Assembly (NCBI RefSeq): GCF_024868665.1
Contig: NC_079900.1
Coordinates: 910,388-974,387, forward strand
Length of the DNA stretch: 64,000 nucleotides
Direction: 5' to 3'
From: Triplophysa rosa
Lineage: Eukaryota > Chordata > Actinopteri > Cypriniformes > Nemacheilidae
Part shown: positions 36,801 through 47,700 of the stretch, piece by piece
Numbering within the stretch: the first letter of the stretch is position 1
How the letters are laid out: the number at the start of each line of letters is the position of its first letter
Notes under the pieces: generated by a model
Told to the model about the DNA's origin: nothing
What the model saw: only the letters and a program-made list of their open reading frames with translations
The model's database searches: none
Position numbers and translations under genes: made by a program

Positions 36801-37409
36801 GTACGACTACTGGCAGTCCACGACCAATCAGAACCAACCCTCACTGTCTCAGCCAGTGGAAGAGAAGCGGATCACCATGCCGACGGATTTAGCAGAAGTT
36901 GGCTGTGTTTATTATTGTCGCGATGGTGTTTGTTTGTGAGTGTTGACACACAGCTGAATGTTTTGTGTTGTGTGTTTGTCAGCTGGACAGTTTTTACTGC
37001 TCTCTGTGTGGTAAACACAGTAACAGCGAGCGTCAGTGGATGCAGCACATCACATCAGAGAAACACAAACACAGAGTGTTCAGCGGAGAGGGAGAGGACG
37101 AGAGTCTGGCCTGGACCTATCGCTTCCCTGGATGCTCTTTCTCTCTCTGTCACAGGTACATCATTCATCATTCAGAGTCCACGTGACAGCTGTGACGCTG
37201 ATGATTGGCTGTGATGTTTGATTGACAGGTTGGAGGAGGGTTGTCCTGATGGTGTGAGTTGCGATTACGCTCACAGTGAGGAGGAGGTTCAGGAATGGTG
37301 CAGACGACGGGAGTTTCTGCGCAGGAGGCTGGATAAAGCCAGAGCAGACATGCTCATAGCGGCCAATGACAATAACTTTGGCATCTACAATTTCCTCCTT
37401 CAGGACTAA
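29074..37409 (+). CDS. zc3h7b: Zinc finger CCCH-type containing 7B
   Basis: ZC3H7B is an RNA-binding protein with TPR repeats and CCCH fingers (human 977 aa). Twenty-one coding exons join in phase: 29074-29132, 29216-29252, 29491-29688, 29791-29949, 30025-30102, 31813-31843, 32018-32193, 32277-32538, 32618-32691, 32779-32881, 33391-33552, 33868-34073, 34161-34261, 34437-34618, 34756-34811, 35003-35235, 36287-36392, 36589-36697, 36782-36897, 36983-37155 and 37229-37409, giving 933 aa. Residues 1-175 hold the TPR region (LLDEGNAAFRDGEW, VKDCDLALEV, ALYRKAVCLKESGK). A low-complexity Ser/Pro centre follows, then CCCH fingers (ACKYGEDCTFAY, CCFSHS, CNYIGNCTFAH, CPDGVSCDYAH) and a U1-type C2H2 finger (YCSLCGKHSN with HITSEKH). 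The end NNFGIYNFLLQD matches the family. Intron 16 is a pure pyrimidine repeat. The gene is divergent from rangap1, as in human. Confidence 0.95.
30291..30810. mobile_element. MITE in zc3h7b intron 5
   Basis: The left end TTGCTGCGTCCGAAATGGCA is complementary, with a few mismatches, to the right end GCGATTTCGGATGCAGCGAA. The interior carries GTAGTATG-like motifs on both strands and no coding sequence. Confidence 0.75.
31303..31772. mobile_element. Non-autonomous hAT element in zc3h7b intron 5
   Basis: A perfect 8-bp target duplication, GTTATAGC, lies at 31295-31302 and 31773-31780. The ends CAGTGTTGGG and CCCAACACTG are exact complements. The interior is made of TAATTA/GTAACT words and has no open frame. 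These are classic hAT MITE hallmarks. Confidence 0.92.
32915..33355. mobile_element. MITE in zc3h7b intron 10
   Basis: GCTGCGTTTCCACTTCTAAA at the left is partly complementary to AATGGAAACCGGGC at the right. Interior fragments (GTGGAAACACGTCAATTTCG, TTAATGGAAACGCAAGTCAT) repeat the terminal theme on both strands. It is non-coding. Confidence 0.6.
33690..33825. repeat. Dispersed repeat, copy 1 (also near 46020)
   Basis: About 130 bp containing GGCTTAAATCAAAAGAAACC and AATTGGAATGCACA recurs at about 46020-46150 in a GIMAP intron at roughly 85 percent identity by eye. It is non-coding. Confidence 0.6.
35240..36270. repeat. Pyrimidine minisatellite filling zc3h7b intron 16
   Basis: Nearly the whole intron between donor (35235/35236) and acceptor (36286/36287) consists of about 20-bp units such as CTGTCTGTCTCACTCTCTTC, with TCAC-TGTC and TCATC variants and a less regular middle part at 35660-35950. 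It has no purines beyond scattered A and G. It yields long stop-free but meaningless frames of up to 402 codons. Confidence 0.95.
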
Positions 37410-37801
37410 AAACACTCTCCACAACACACACGAACAAACAAACAGCACCAAAAAGAACCGGAGCAAAAACAGATTCTTTAAAAATGAACATGGACACATT
37501 CATGCTTGAGTTGAGTTCAGCCAATCAGCAACAGCGTTAAGAGTGTGAGATAAACATTAGTCTCCGAGTTAGAAATCTAAACATTTATTTGTTTCATACA
37601 TGTGTTAATAACCCAGAACATTCACACACAATCTAGAGAAAAAGGTTCAGAATTCAACTTGCACTGTCATCTGATAATCAGGGATCTTAAAGAGATCTTG
37701 AAGGTTTGGGACGTTCACACACTGACTAACATATCTAGCAGGAAACAATGATATGTTTGTGTTTGTCCTGTTCTGGATAAGTTACACTATGATCAAATAA
37801 A
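37410..37801 (+). other. zc3h7b: 3' UTR of zc3h7b
   Basis: Non-coding sequence after the TAA at 37407-37409, with an AATAAA signal at 37796-37801. Confidence 0.65.
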
Positions 37802-39784
37802 CTGTATTTTTTAATGAAATGACTGAGTATTAGTGTTTTTGAAAAGTCAATCGGTTTGAATCTTGCTTTAAAACTGAAATGTTTCTTTTTTTTAAATCAG
37901 TTTTAAAAACAATGTTCTGTTCAATTATGAATAGAGTAATATAAATAAAATATGCTATTGCAGATCGTAAAACCATAAATGGTGTTAGGTTGAAATGTTT
38001 ATAAACGCGTTTACAGATGTCTCTGAATGACATAATTTAATGTTACAATTCCTAATGGTATATTCCATTGATATGATATGATATGATATGACAACATTGA
38101 GTGCTTTGTACTTTATGATATTCAGTTAAGCAACATTATACAGCTGCCACCTGACGAATTAAAGCTCGTCACAAGTGGCCTTTCTATACAGTAGATTGAT
38201 GTTGACAATAGAGTATAGAGATGGTGCACACATTCAAAACTATAAGTGCTATAAACAACAATTAAACGACATGCAATTTACCATAAAACTGATGACAAAT
38301 CTATATGAAAATATCCATTCACTGTTTTTCAATGAACTCAATTTGATGAGTGACTCGTACTGTCAGGTGTCGTGTCTAAGTGTGAGTTTGTTTCGGCTTT
38401 CGTTTGTCCCCTTTACATTCCCTGTTTCTCTTGTCCTGTGTGCGTCAGACTGTTTTTTTGTGTTATCTTCATGCCCAAGCCATACTTTCCAACCATGTCT
38501 TATCAAGTTTTTGCAGTTTGGTTCCCATGCCTCGCCTTTTGTTATCTTCAGCCTGAAGTGACGTTGCAGCCCTGAGTTGAATCACCTCTCGCTGCTCGCT
38601 GCTCTGCCCCATCAGTACCCGAGTACTCAACTGCTGTCAGATTGTTGTTCGAGTGTCTGTCATGTTTTGCTGGTTGAGTCTGTTAAAACCTTTTTTCATT
38701 TTGATCCGAATTCTGTTGCTTCCCTGACATGTACTTTTAACAAAAAGTACATGTTGTTTTACAGGGCTCTGTAAGCAAAGGAACTTTTAAAGGGGTCATA
38801 TGACACGGCTAAAAGGAATATTATGGTTTGTTTTAGATGTAATGTAATGTGTCTACAGGATTTAAGGTTGATAAACGCTGTATTCTCCACACACCGTGCA
38901 TGTTTGTATCTCCTCTTTGCTCCGCCTCTCTGAAACACACAGATTTGTAACAAAGCTCGTGGCTCTGAAAAGCGAGGTGTGCTGTGATTGGTCAGTTCAC
39001 CAGTGTGTAGTGATTGGTGGAATACTGCAAGCGTGTAACGCCTCTGACCATATTTGGAGCATCAGGTTCCTCTTCAATTGTACTGACAGGTATGCCCACC
39101 TTACTTGCGTCTACATTTGGGCGGTCTTAGTCCAATCAGACCACCAACTGACGTAGATTTGTGGGGGTGTGGCTACACGAGGTGTTTCAGGCAGGTCTGG
39201 GTGAGCATTCACTTTTACATAGAATGACTCTTTTGTTCCCACACTTTCATTTCTGCAGTTTTACGTGTCTAATACATGCATGAGCGACTTATAACACACC
39301 AAAGACACAGAAAAACACGTGTCCACGCCATACGACCCCTTTAAAGTGTGTCGGGTAAGAGGTCAGCATTCAGAGTCGGAACTCGACTCTCTCGTGAATG
39401 CGCATATTGTACTGCTGGAAGCCATAGATTATAGTTTTAATTTAAAACCAATATTTTTGCTCCAGAAGACTTGTGTTAACTCCCGGATTATGGATTGTTT
39501 TTATGACGAATATATGCGCTTTTTGGAGCTTCAAAAACTTGGCTGCTATCCACTACCATTACCAAACAGGGAAGATCTAGGATATTATTCAATGTAAGTC
39601 AGATAGTGGTCCTCTTAAAGAAGAAGGTAATATACACCTGGGACGGCTTGAGGGGTATAGACTAATTTAATATCTGAACTGAACTGATCCTTTAAAGTGC
39701 ACAGTCCTGTCAAGTTCAGATACAAGATGAATTTAGGAACGGCACATTTTGTTGTAATCTGACACATTAAATTACCTAGATGCT
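37802..39784. other. Intergenic region between zc3h7b and the GIMAP/VLIG locus
   Basis: Apart from a (GATAT)n-like stretch near 38070 and the MITE at 38788-39347, this region shows nothing I can name. Reading frames at 38175-38561 and 39319-39597 match no family I recognise, lack splice context, and are not annotated as genes. Confidence 0.5.
38788..39347. mobile_element. MITE with TTTAAAGGGGTC ends
   Basis: The left end TTTAAAGGGGTCATATGACA is complementary to the right end CATACGACCCCTTTAAA. The element is about 560 bp and non-coding. I recognise this end sequence as common in cyprinid genomes but cannot name the family. Confidence 0.75.
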
Positions 39785-41887
39785 TCATTCTAAATTTTTA
39801 TCCAAACTCTCAATGGCTTCTTTTTTTGTGATTTTTCTCCATTCATCTGGAATTTTACCTTGACCCTGGAATGTTCGATTATAATGTCTTTCCAGATCTT
39901 TCTGGAATCTGCACACAAACCATTTCCAGTAGGGCAGTTCAGTGAGGTCAGGGGTGATGCTCCATTCAGCATAAACTCCTCCTGCTGTTCTGTATTCTCT
40001 CCAGGGGACTTTGTCATCTGAGGCATTCGGATAAAAATATCCATCGCCTGCTACTGATGATGTGCAGATGTTGATACTTAAGTTTGTTGTCTTCTTGTAA
40101 AACCAGCCATTCTGTCCATTAACACAATGGAAAGGAACACTGTGATCTCCATCATGGTTTGGTATTGTGTTTGTGCAGGTGGCATTACAGAACGGACACT
40201 GAACCCAACAGCATCGACAGAAGTGATCAATCAGAATCTCATCTGCTCTGTCCTTATATTCCAGATTTACTGGAAATGTTGAGTTGAATCTACTCCTGAT
40301 GTCAGACATTATTGAAGGAAGTTCTTTTCTTATCACATCTTCTAGAAGTTTGAAATCATCAACGTCATCATGGTTGACTCCACTGAAGTCCTTCACAGAG
40401 AATATCAGAACATCTGAGAGCTTCTGTGTGAAAAACCTCAACCACACATCAACATCTCCTCTGTTCTCTTCAACATGTTGAGTAGATTCATGTGCTGCTG
40501 TCATGATCTTCTTCTGCAGGAGTTCAATGTTCTGACTCATCTTGAGCTCAACACTGACACTGAACTGATCTCTGATGTACTGACTCACTTCATCTCTGAT
40601 GAAACTCTTGAAGTGATCTCTGGGATCATGAATGTAGTCCATGTATTTGTCAAAGTTCTCCTCTTCTGCCAGTCTCGTCAGGATGTGTTTCTCCAGATTT
40701 GATCTGTTTCCTCTCAGTGATGGACAGTTTGATCTCATCTCATCTGCTAAATCTCTGGCGGTCTGTTTGTAGACACTCTGTTCAATGGGTTCTTTCAGTT
40801 TCTGACAGATGATCTCACCAAAAATAGCCGCTGATGTTGCTCCATGACAGTATTTCTGGAAAACACTATAGTATTCTCCTCTCTTCTTCTTCAGATAGAG
40901 ATCAGGATCTCTGGCTTCTCTGAACATTCTGTGTTGGTCGGTGAATGTGTTTTCTACTCTCGTAAATATAGAAAACACCAAATCTATGAAGAATTCTCTC
41001 CTGAACACATATTTCACTGGTCTTCCCTCATATCTTCTGATTCTCTTCTTGATGTAACTTGTGAGTTGTTGAATGTAGCTGATGTTGTAGCCCATCTTTG
41101 ATATATTAAACGATTTAATCATCTCATCTATATGGTAAGAAACATCTGTGATTAAGGTTCTTATTTTGGTTTCGTCCTCTTTAGACAGAACTGACCCAAA
41201 CTTTTCTTGAGCTGCTTTTAAGACATTTTTAGCAGGTCCTGTAAATCCACTAGATTTTTTTGACTTTACATAATCTGAATAACTCTGCACAGTGAAAATA
41301 TTACTGATGTTGTTCCAGGTGTCTACATGGACACTTTCATAGAAGTCACTGAGAACCTCTTTCACATCTCTCAGTACGTCAATGTGTTTGATTGGAGACG
41401 TTTCTTTGATGATCTTCTTCACACTCTCATCCCAAAAAAGATCAAACTCCGTCTTCAAAGAATCTTCATCATTTGCCTTGTCTTTAAGTTTTAATGCAAG
41501 TTCTTTGCTCCTTTCAAAGAGAGTGTTTTCATGATGTGTTTTCTGAGCATCCATCTCTTTCTTCAGATCTTGATGCTGAATGATGATCTCATTTAATTTC
41601 CTTTTCATTTCTATCACAATGTGTTCTTGAAGCTCTTTGATTTTTGTCTCTAAAGAGGTTTTCATCTGAATTGAAATATCTTGATATTTTTCAAAGAATT
41701 CTGACATAGATTTTTCCACTTTATCACTTTTCTCCTTCAGTTCTGTTTTAAGATCAGTTTCCTGGATTTCATCAGTTGCGTCACTGAATATTTTATTTTG
41801 TAGTTTGTTCTCAATTTCCAGCATGGCACTGCGAAGAGTCCAGGACCACTCGCTGTATGCAGTCTCCAGTTTGCTGTATGCTGTAAT
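39785..41887 (-). CDS. VLIG/GVIN C-terminal arm exon (no G domain)
   Basis: A single 2,103-bp open exon (exactly 701 codons including the TGA at 39785-39787) encodes the C-terminal arm of the very large interferon-inducible GTPase family (VLIG/GVIN). It begins after a good acceptor (pyrimidine tract, then CATCTACAAG) with ITAYSKLETAYSEWSWTLRS. A long coiled coil (residues about 40-150) follows, then a helical arm. The family-signature C-terminus has the Cys/His cluster CWVQCPFCNATC, NHDGDHSVPFHC, the pair PYWKWFVCRFQKDLE and WRKITKKEAIESLD. The VLIG G domain and N-terminal repeats, normally encoded upstream in a giant exon, are absent. No ATG exists at the exon start, so it must be spliced to something upstream. 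The nearest same-strand coding sequence is the GIMAP8-like gene. It is either the last exon of a chimeric gene or an orphan fragment; the lack of any stop over 700 codons argues for selection. Confidence 0.85.
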   Translation of the reverse strand: MTAYSKLETAYSEWSWTLRSAMLEIENKLQNKIFSDATDEIQETDLKTELKEKSDKVEKSMSEFFEKYQDISIQMKTSLETKIKELQEHIVIEMKRKLNEIIIQHQDLKKEMDAQKTHHENTLFERSKELALKLKDKANDEDSLKTEFDLFWDESVKKIIKETSPIKHIDVLRDVKEVLSDFYESVHVDTWNNISNIFTVQSYSDYVKSKKSSGFTGPAKNVLKAAQEKFGSVLSKEDETKIRTLITDVSYHIDEMIKSFNISKMGYNISYIQQLTSYIKKRIRRYEGRPVKYVFRREFFIDLVFSIFTRVENTFTDQHRMFREARDPDLYLKKKRGEYYSVFQKYCHGATSAAIFGEIICQKLKEPIEQSVYKQTARDLADEMRSNCPSLRGNRSNLEKHILTRLAEEENFDKYMDYIHDPRDHFKSFIRDEVSQYIRDQFSVSVELKMSQNIELLQKKIMTAAHESTQHVEENRGDVDVWLRFFTQKLSDVLIFSVKDFSGVNHDDVDDFKLLEDVIRKELPSIMSDIRSRFNSTFPVNLEYKDRADEILIDHFCRCCWVQCPFCNATCTNTIPNHDGDHSVPFHCVNGQNGWFYKKTTNLSINICTSSVAGDGYFYPNASDDKVPWREYRTAGGVYAEWSITPDLTELPYWKWFVCRFQKDLERHYNRTFQGQGKIPDEWRKITKKEAIESLDKNLE

Positions 41888-44638
41888 CTTGTAGATGGAA
41901 AACAAACATAAAAATGTGAATAATTGATAGTCTTAAACACTTTCTAATTGTTTTGAGTTTTGAGCTGCTTTAGATGTCTATACCATTAAGGACACAAGAA
42001 TGTTTTCAACTAAAAACAGAAAACATTTTATGCGTTAACTACGGGGATTTAAATTCCCGAAAAATGGAATACCCTTTTGTTGTTGTCATGGTTTAGTTTA
42101 GCAAATATAATGTTTGAGTTTACACAACCGTAAATAAGTTTTCATAATCATACACGTGTATAACTACTGTAGTTGCAAACGCATAATCAGCTTGCTCTTC
42201 ATGTTAACAGACCGACGGGGTTGCCAGATCTGTGAAACAAAACCATTCATCACGAGCCTAATATCCCTAGTCCAAATAACAGAACTTAACATTCATAAAT
42301 AAAATCACCATAAGATGACAAAATCCTTCCACTACTAAAATGCGGAAAAACAACCCGCATCATCAGTTTAAAAGTAACCAAATCCAATGAGAAAACTGCA
42401 AACCTGTCAACACAAATCGGCTCCCATCACAGATTGACGACCTACGTATAGCGGTCCATAGAAGCAGCATCTAGTTGTATACAGTAGATCTATTTGTTTG
42501 TTTACACGACAATGGCATTTTGGGGGACTGAAAACGCAAACGTTTGAAAACGGGTTTCAAAGTGCATGTTCTTGAAAATGACGTGTTATCAACTCCGTGT
42601 AAACCCTGAAGCTGGCATTTTTCGACAATGAAGACGTCATATGCATGCGTATTATGTGTTCAGTCTGTAGGCCAGTGTTGCCAGATTAATTGGGCTTCTT
42701 TTGATTGGGTTAGACCGGAGAAAAACACATTGGGCGGGTGGACAAAATTTGGGCTGCTTCATCAACTGTGTATTCATCAACACATTTTTCCTTAACGCAG
42801 CCGTTATTGGATGTGATAACTCGTGAGTGCAGGGTTTTAGCGCGTAAAGGACCTAGAGTTTGAACATATAGCTCAGAGGTCGGGTTAACCGAAAATTCTC
42901 CGTCATTGACAGATTTTTTTACCAGTGATGGAAAAATCTGAAGGCCGTCCGTCATTTTGACGGATTACAATAAGGGCAATTTGTAACGCCCTGTTTGGGC
43001 TACTAACGTTACCCCTGCCCTGAACATGATCGCACATTTGCAAACACCTTTATTGTTACTGACTGGACTGGACATATGAACATAAACATTTGTCTGTAAT
43101 TATTTGGGCTGGAAATCGTCCACCCAATCTGGCAACACTGCTGTAGGCATGCTCAAGTACTCCCAAAACAATAATGGCGGCCTCCGTACCTACCATGTGT
43201 TTGTGCTACGCAACATACTTTTTAACATTTCTCCAGCAAAAAGTAGATTTACTGCACCACTACGACCAGCGGAGACATATTTATATACACAAACTGTAAA
43301 CACACATACATGCCAAAAAAAACATACAAATTTTACTAAAAGCGCTTTTGGCTTAAAACAGGGTATGCGTATGTGCGCAGGCACGTTGTGTTTCTTTACA
43401 CAGAGACGTCGCCATCCACTGGCCTGGCATGAGAAATGCAATGTTTTTACAGATCCATGTAAACGCAGATCGGTTTGACAATGTTTTCAACTTTTGTAAA
43501 ACGCAAAGTAAAAACTTTTCTGTTTTCTACTTCGTCGTTGTAGTGTAAACAGACTCTTAGAGATGCAAGCAACAAGCCAATTAAACAAAGAATCGACAAT
43601 TATTTTATTTATAATTAGCTGCACACGTCAAGAACGAGGATAATCTCTGTCAGATACACTATCTTGCATTATTTATAGGTAACACTTACAATACAGTTGT
43701 ATTTGTTCAAATTAGTCATGGACAATTGTTTTCAACATCTATTACTCTTGGTAACGTTAGTTGAAGTTATTCATGTTAGGTGATAAATAAATGCTGTAGA
43801 AACATTGTTCATTGTTACTTCATGTAAGCTATTGTAATGCATTAAGTAATTGATAACAAATACAACCTTATTGCAAAGTTTGAATTGTTTCATTCATGTA
43901 TTGACAAATTATGTTGAGCTATTCTAAAAATAAACTGTATGGCATTGAATTAAAGTAAAAAACAGTCCATTTTCATCAATACTTTAGTCAAAAATCATCA
44001 ATACTTCTCAAATAGTTTTCCTCTCTTTAAAATTGATGCTGCTTTTTATCAGCCCATTTATATGCCACAGGAACCATTATTATTTCAGTTAAAGAGGAGT
44101 AGCAGTGATGGTCTCATGAAAGTATTGATTTTTAATTGTCAATAGGCATACGGTATATTGGGCTATTAATAAAAAAACTGTACTGTTCACCTCCCACAGT
44201 TCACATTTTATTACACATTTGTGGTGCAGGTCATCTAAAAAGCAACAACATCCGGTCCCGCAGAGTTCACAGGCACATGTACAAACAGTACCCAAGCTCA
44301 CATCAAGTGTGCCATTTGGAACAGGACCGCTGGCTTTTCCAAACATCTGTTAGCATCTTAATCAGCAAATTGTGTCTTTTGTTGGTACGAGGCGTCAGTG
44401 TCATTTACAGACTTAGCAGTATGGTATGTGTAAATGTGTCTCCGCTGGTCATAGTGTTGCAGTAAATCTACACTCAACATAACAAGAACGAGTAACACAC
44501 GCACTGTCACGTGGGCCACCATTGGTGTTTCGGCTTGTTCCAGAGTTCGTTTTTCAAACTCTTTACCATGTTTCTATGCAGAATTGTTTCTTGCAATAAC
44601 AAACATGAAAAAGCACACAAAAGTGACATGAATCTCAC
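41888..44638. other. Interval between the VLIG exon and the GIMAP gene
   Basis: The interval contains a hAT-type MITE (42673-43140) and a fragment with GGTAACACTTACAATACA near 43679. The rest is non-coding sequence. No remnant of a VLIG G domain is visible on either strand, which matters for the chimeric-gene question. Confidence 0.6.
42673..43140. mobile_element. Non-autonomous hAT-like element
   Basis: A perfect 8-bp duplication, CTGTAGGC, lies at 42665-42672 and 43141-43148. The ends CAGTGTTGCCAGATT and AATCTGGCAACACTG are exact complements. The element is 468 bp, contains no transposase, and lies between the GIMAP and VLIG coding sequences. Confidence 0.92.
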
Positions 44639-44768
44639 CTGTTCTGCAGCATGTGATTGAGGGAGGACATTCATATCTGTTGTTCTTCTGTTCAGTTGAT
44701 CTTCACGCTCTTCTTTCAAGAGCTTCACTTGTTCACCTGTTTCCTCCTGTTTCCCTTTCTCACATTCC
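44639..44768 (-). pseudogene. Out-of-frame continuation of the GIMAP coiled coil
   Basis: Directly after the TGA of the GIMAP-like frame, a different frame of the - strand stays open and encodes charged coiled-coil-type sequence (GKQEETGEQVKLLKEERED, then RRTTDMNVLPQ). It ends at a good donor (AACAG/GTGAGATT, boundary 44639). This looks like the original end of the exon, put out of frame by a small indel in a GAATGT-GAGGAATGT-GAG slippage-prone stretch. It could also be a sequencing error. The alternative donor at 44796 would skip it. Confidence 0.45.
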
Positions 44769-47700
44769 TCACATTCTCAGTTTGTCATATTTCACCTGGA
44801 GATCTTTATTTTCTTTCTTTAGTTCCCCTATTTCGCTTTCAAAAGCGTCTCGTTCTTTGTTAATCTCGTCTCTCATCTTTCTCTCTTGCTCCTCTTGTTT
44901 TTCTCTCTCCATCTCTCTGAACATCTTACATGAGTAGTAACTGCCTCCGTTTGCTGTCACCATGTGATCTATTTTCTCCAGTAGATCAGAAACTTGTGTG
45001 CGGTCTTCAGTCTCAGCGTTATTGAACACATGATATCTGTTTCCACACTCTTCTATCAGGTTTCTCAGAGGAGATGCAGGTTTTCCCAAACACTCTTCAA
45101 TAGTTTTCTTCTTCAGATCATCTCCTCTGGTGAAGAGCACCATGGTGTACATGAAAGAGTTTTCTCCGAACGTCTCCTGAATGATCTTCACTGCTGTAGC
45201 CTCCTCTTGAGTGAAGCGTTGAGATAAACTCAACACAACGATAAACACATGAGGTCCAGGCAGAATCATGGAGATACAGTTGGTCATTTCTCTCTGAATC
45301 TCTTCTTGACTCAGTTCGGTATCAAACAGTCCTGGAGTGTCGATCACAGTGATGAATCTCTTCTTGATCTCAGTTGTTTCTCTCTGACACTCTTTAGTTA
45401 TTGACTCTTGAGATACGTCTGATAGAAACGTTTCTCTTCCTAAGATTGTGTTTCCTGTGGCACTCTTCCCAACTCCAGTCTTACCCAACAGCACAATCCT
45501 CACCTCATCTGTGATCTCTCTTGAACCTAGAAGAAGAAAATATATCACTTATAAATCTGATGTGACACATATGTTGTATGATTTGCACATGAAAGGTCAT
45601 GCAGACGTTGCGACTGTCTTCCGTAAAACAGAATAATGAATGGATGTTCTGCTCAAACCATCAAATAGAAGTAATCCGAGATGGATCGCCACTCCAGAGC
45701 AGAAGTACATGATCAAGTTTTCAGTAAGACTAGAATACAAATTTGTTTTTTGGTGGATTGACTTCCACAGATGAATTGTTCACCACAAGACAAGTAAACA
45801 GTGTCCATTTTATTTTCATGGGGAGTTTGAAAGAAAATCAAGCTTCAATATTTGAAGACCCTTGTCAACGTTAACTTTAGCAAAGAGAAAAACAATGACA
45901 TCAGTTTGTGTGGTACTGTAATGGCATGATAATATAATTTGAAGATATCATTTGATGAAACCCCTTTGCAAGAAAGCGCTTCAGCACAATCAGATGGTAA
46001 GGCCACGGTTCTTCTTGACTTAGCTGTATTTTGTTGAGTTATTATGGCTTAAATCAAAACAAACCAACTGCAGTTTGATTGAATTTAATTGGAATGCACA
46101 TAAAATAAACATGATTTTTCACTTATCTCATTTAGGAAATAAACTCTTCATTTCTTTCTATCAAGATATTGAATAAACAAGATCTGTGTAACATTCTGGT
46201 TGTGCAAAAATATATCCAATCTCTCAACTTCATTGACAGGTAACAATCATTTATTATTTTACCTGGTAAGTTGATTTTTCTCTTTGTTTCTTCATCTTTC
46301 ATCTTCTTCATCTGCTCATCTAAAAATGTTTGTGTAGTGAAAGAAGCTCCTCTGTTATCTTCTACCGTCTGCTGAATTCTCTCCAGTAATGTGGACACTT
46401 GTGTGTTTGGATGAAAGAAATGACCTTGAGCTGCATAACGTTTAATAACCGACTGTGTGACGTCATCCAGTTCTGCTGTTGTGTCTTCAGACTTCTGCAT
46501 TATCAGGATCATCATGTGATTTCTGATTCTTGAGCTGAATATTCTGTGCATCTCCTGCATTTCAGCTTTGTGTTCATCAGTCAGTGGACCAACAGGAACG
46601 ATGAGGAGGAACACGTGAGCTCCAGGATGACAGAGAGACAGACAGCAGAGCGTTTGACGTGTCAGTTCATCATCTGACAGTGACGTGTTGAAGAGAGCTG
46701 GAAGCTCCAGCAGATTGATCAGACTTCCACACACCTCCATCTCTCTCTTCATCAGCACACAATCTGATCTCTTGTCTGATCTTCTGCTGCTCTCATTCAA
46801 CATCAGCTTTGAGATGAAGCTTTTTAATCTTCTGTCACTTCCACACACAACCACATTCAGCTTCACAACATCTGAAAGTGTTAGAAGAGCAAGATTAAAA
46901 TAATAAACGTTTGCTCATTTTTATTTAATAAAATATATTAAACTCACCTCTTTCTTCTGTCTGCTGCATCACTGTGAGAGATTCTTCATGTTCTTCACAC
47001 ATCAGATGTCGTCCACTGTTCATTTGCACAATATTCTCTAATGTCTCTTTAAATTCAGAAGGGGAGCTGTTTCTCTCCAGTCTGTAGTGTTTGTTAAGAC
47101 ATTTGTCTATAATTTCTTGTATAATGTCATTGACATGAGTGTGTGGTGAGTCGTGTGTGGTCAACACCAGTGTGTGTTCATAAACACTGTCAGAGAAAGA
47201 GTTGAGGATCATGTGCACGTGCTCTTGATCTTCTCTTGAACACTCATCATCATGTTTAAAGATGAGAATGATGACGTGAGGTCCTGGATGAGACAGAGAC
47301 ACACACTCTCTCAGTGTCTGTGTGATGTGATGGGATGAGAGGTTGTGCTGGAGCAGATGAGGACAGTTGATGAGTGTCATGTGTTTTCCTCGGACTCTCT
47401 CACAGCACTGATGATCATCTGGAGGAGATTCACTCTCAAACGCTGATCTTCCTAATATGAAGTTTCCTACTCCACTGTTTACTGACACATCTTTACCCAA
47501 CACAACAATCCTCACTGCAACACAACAAACACACATTCACTATGGAGTTTAAATAGACCCAAAACTCACGCGCATGGAATCCGCGCGCAAACGCGCATAA
47601 TGATAACCACGCGCGGAAAGCTGCTCCACGAGGGCGCATTTAAACTCCGCGAGCGAGCAGAACAGTATCCGCAAGCGGAAAATAATCCTCACTCGCGTGC

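Noticed and set aside
39319..39597. 92-codon frame near the VLIG exon
   Set aside because: The sequence looks protein-like in composition, but I recognise no family, splice context or neighbour logic. It begins inside a MITE end.
41888..44638. Remnant of a VLIG G domain upstream of the VLIG exon
   Set aside because: I looked for P-loop and G-domain-like frames on both strands and found only MITE and non-coding sequence.
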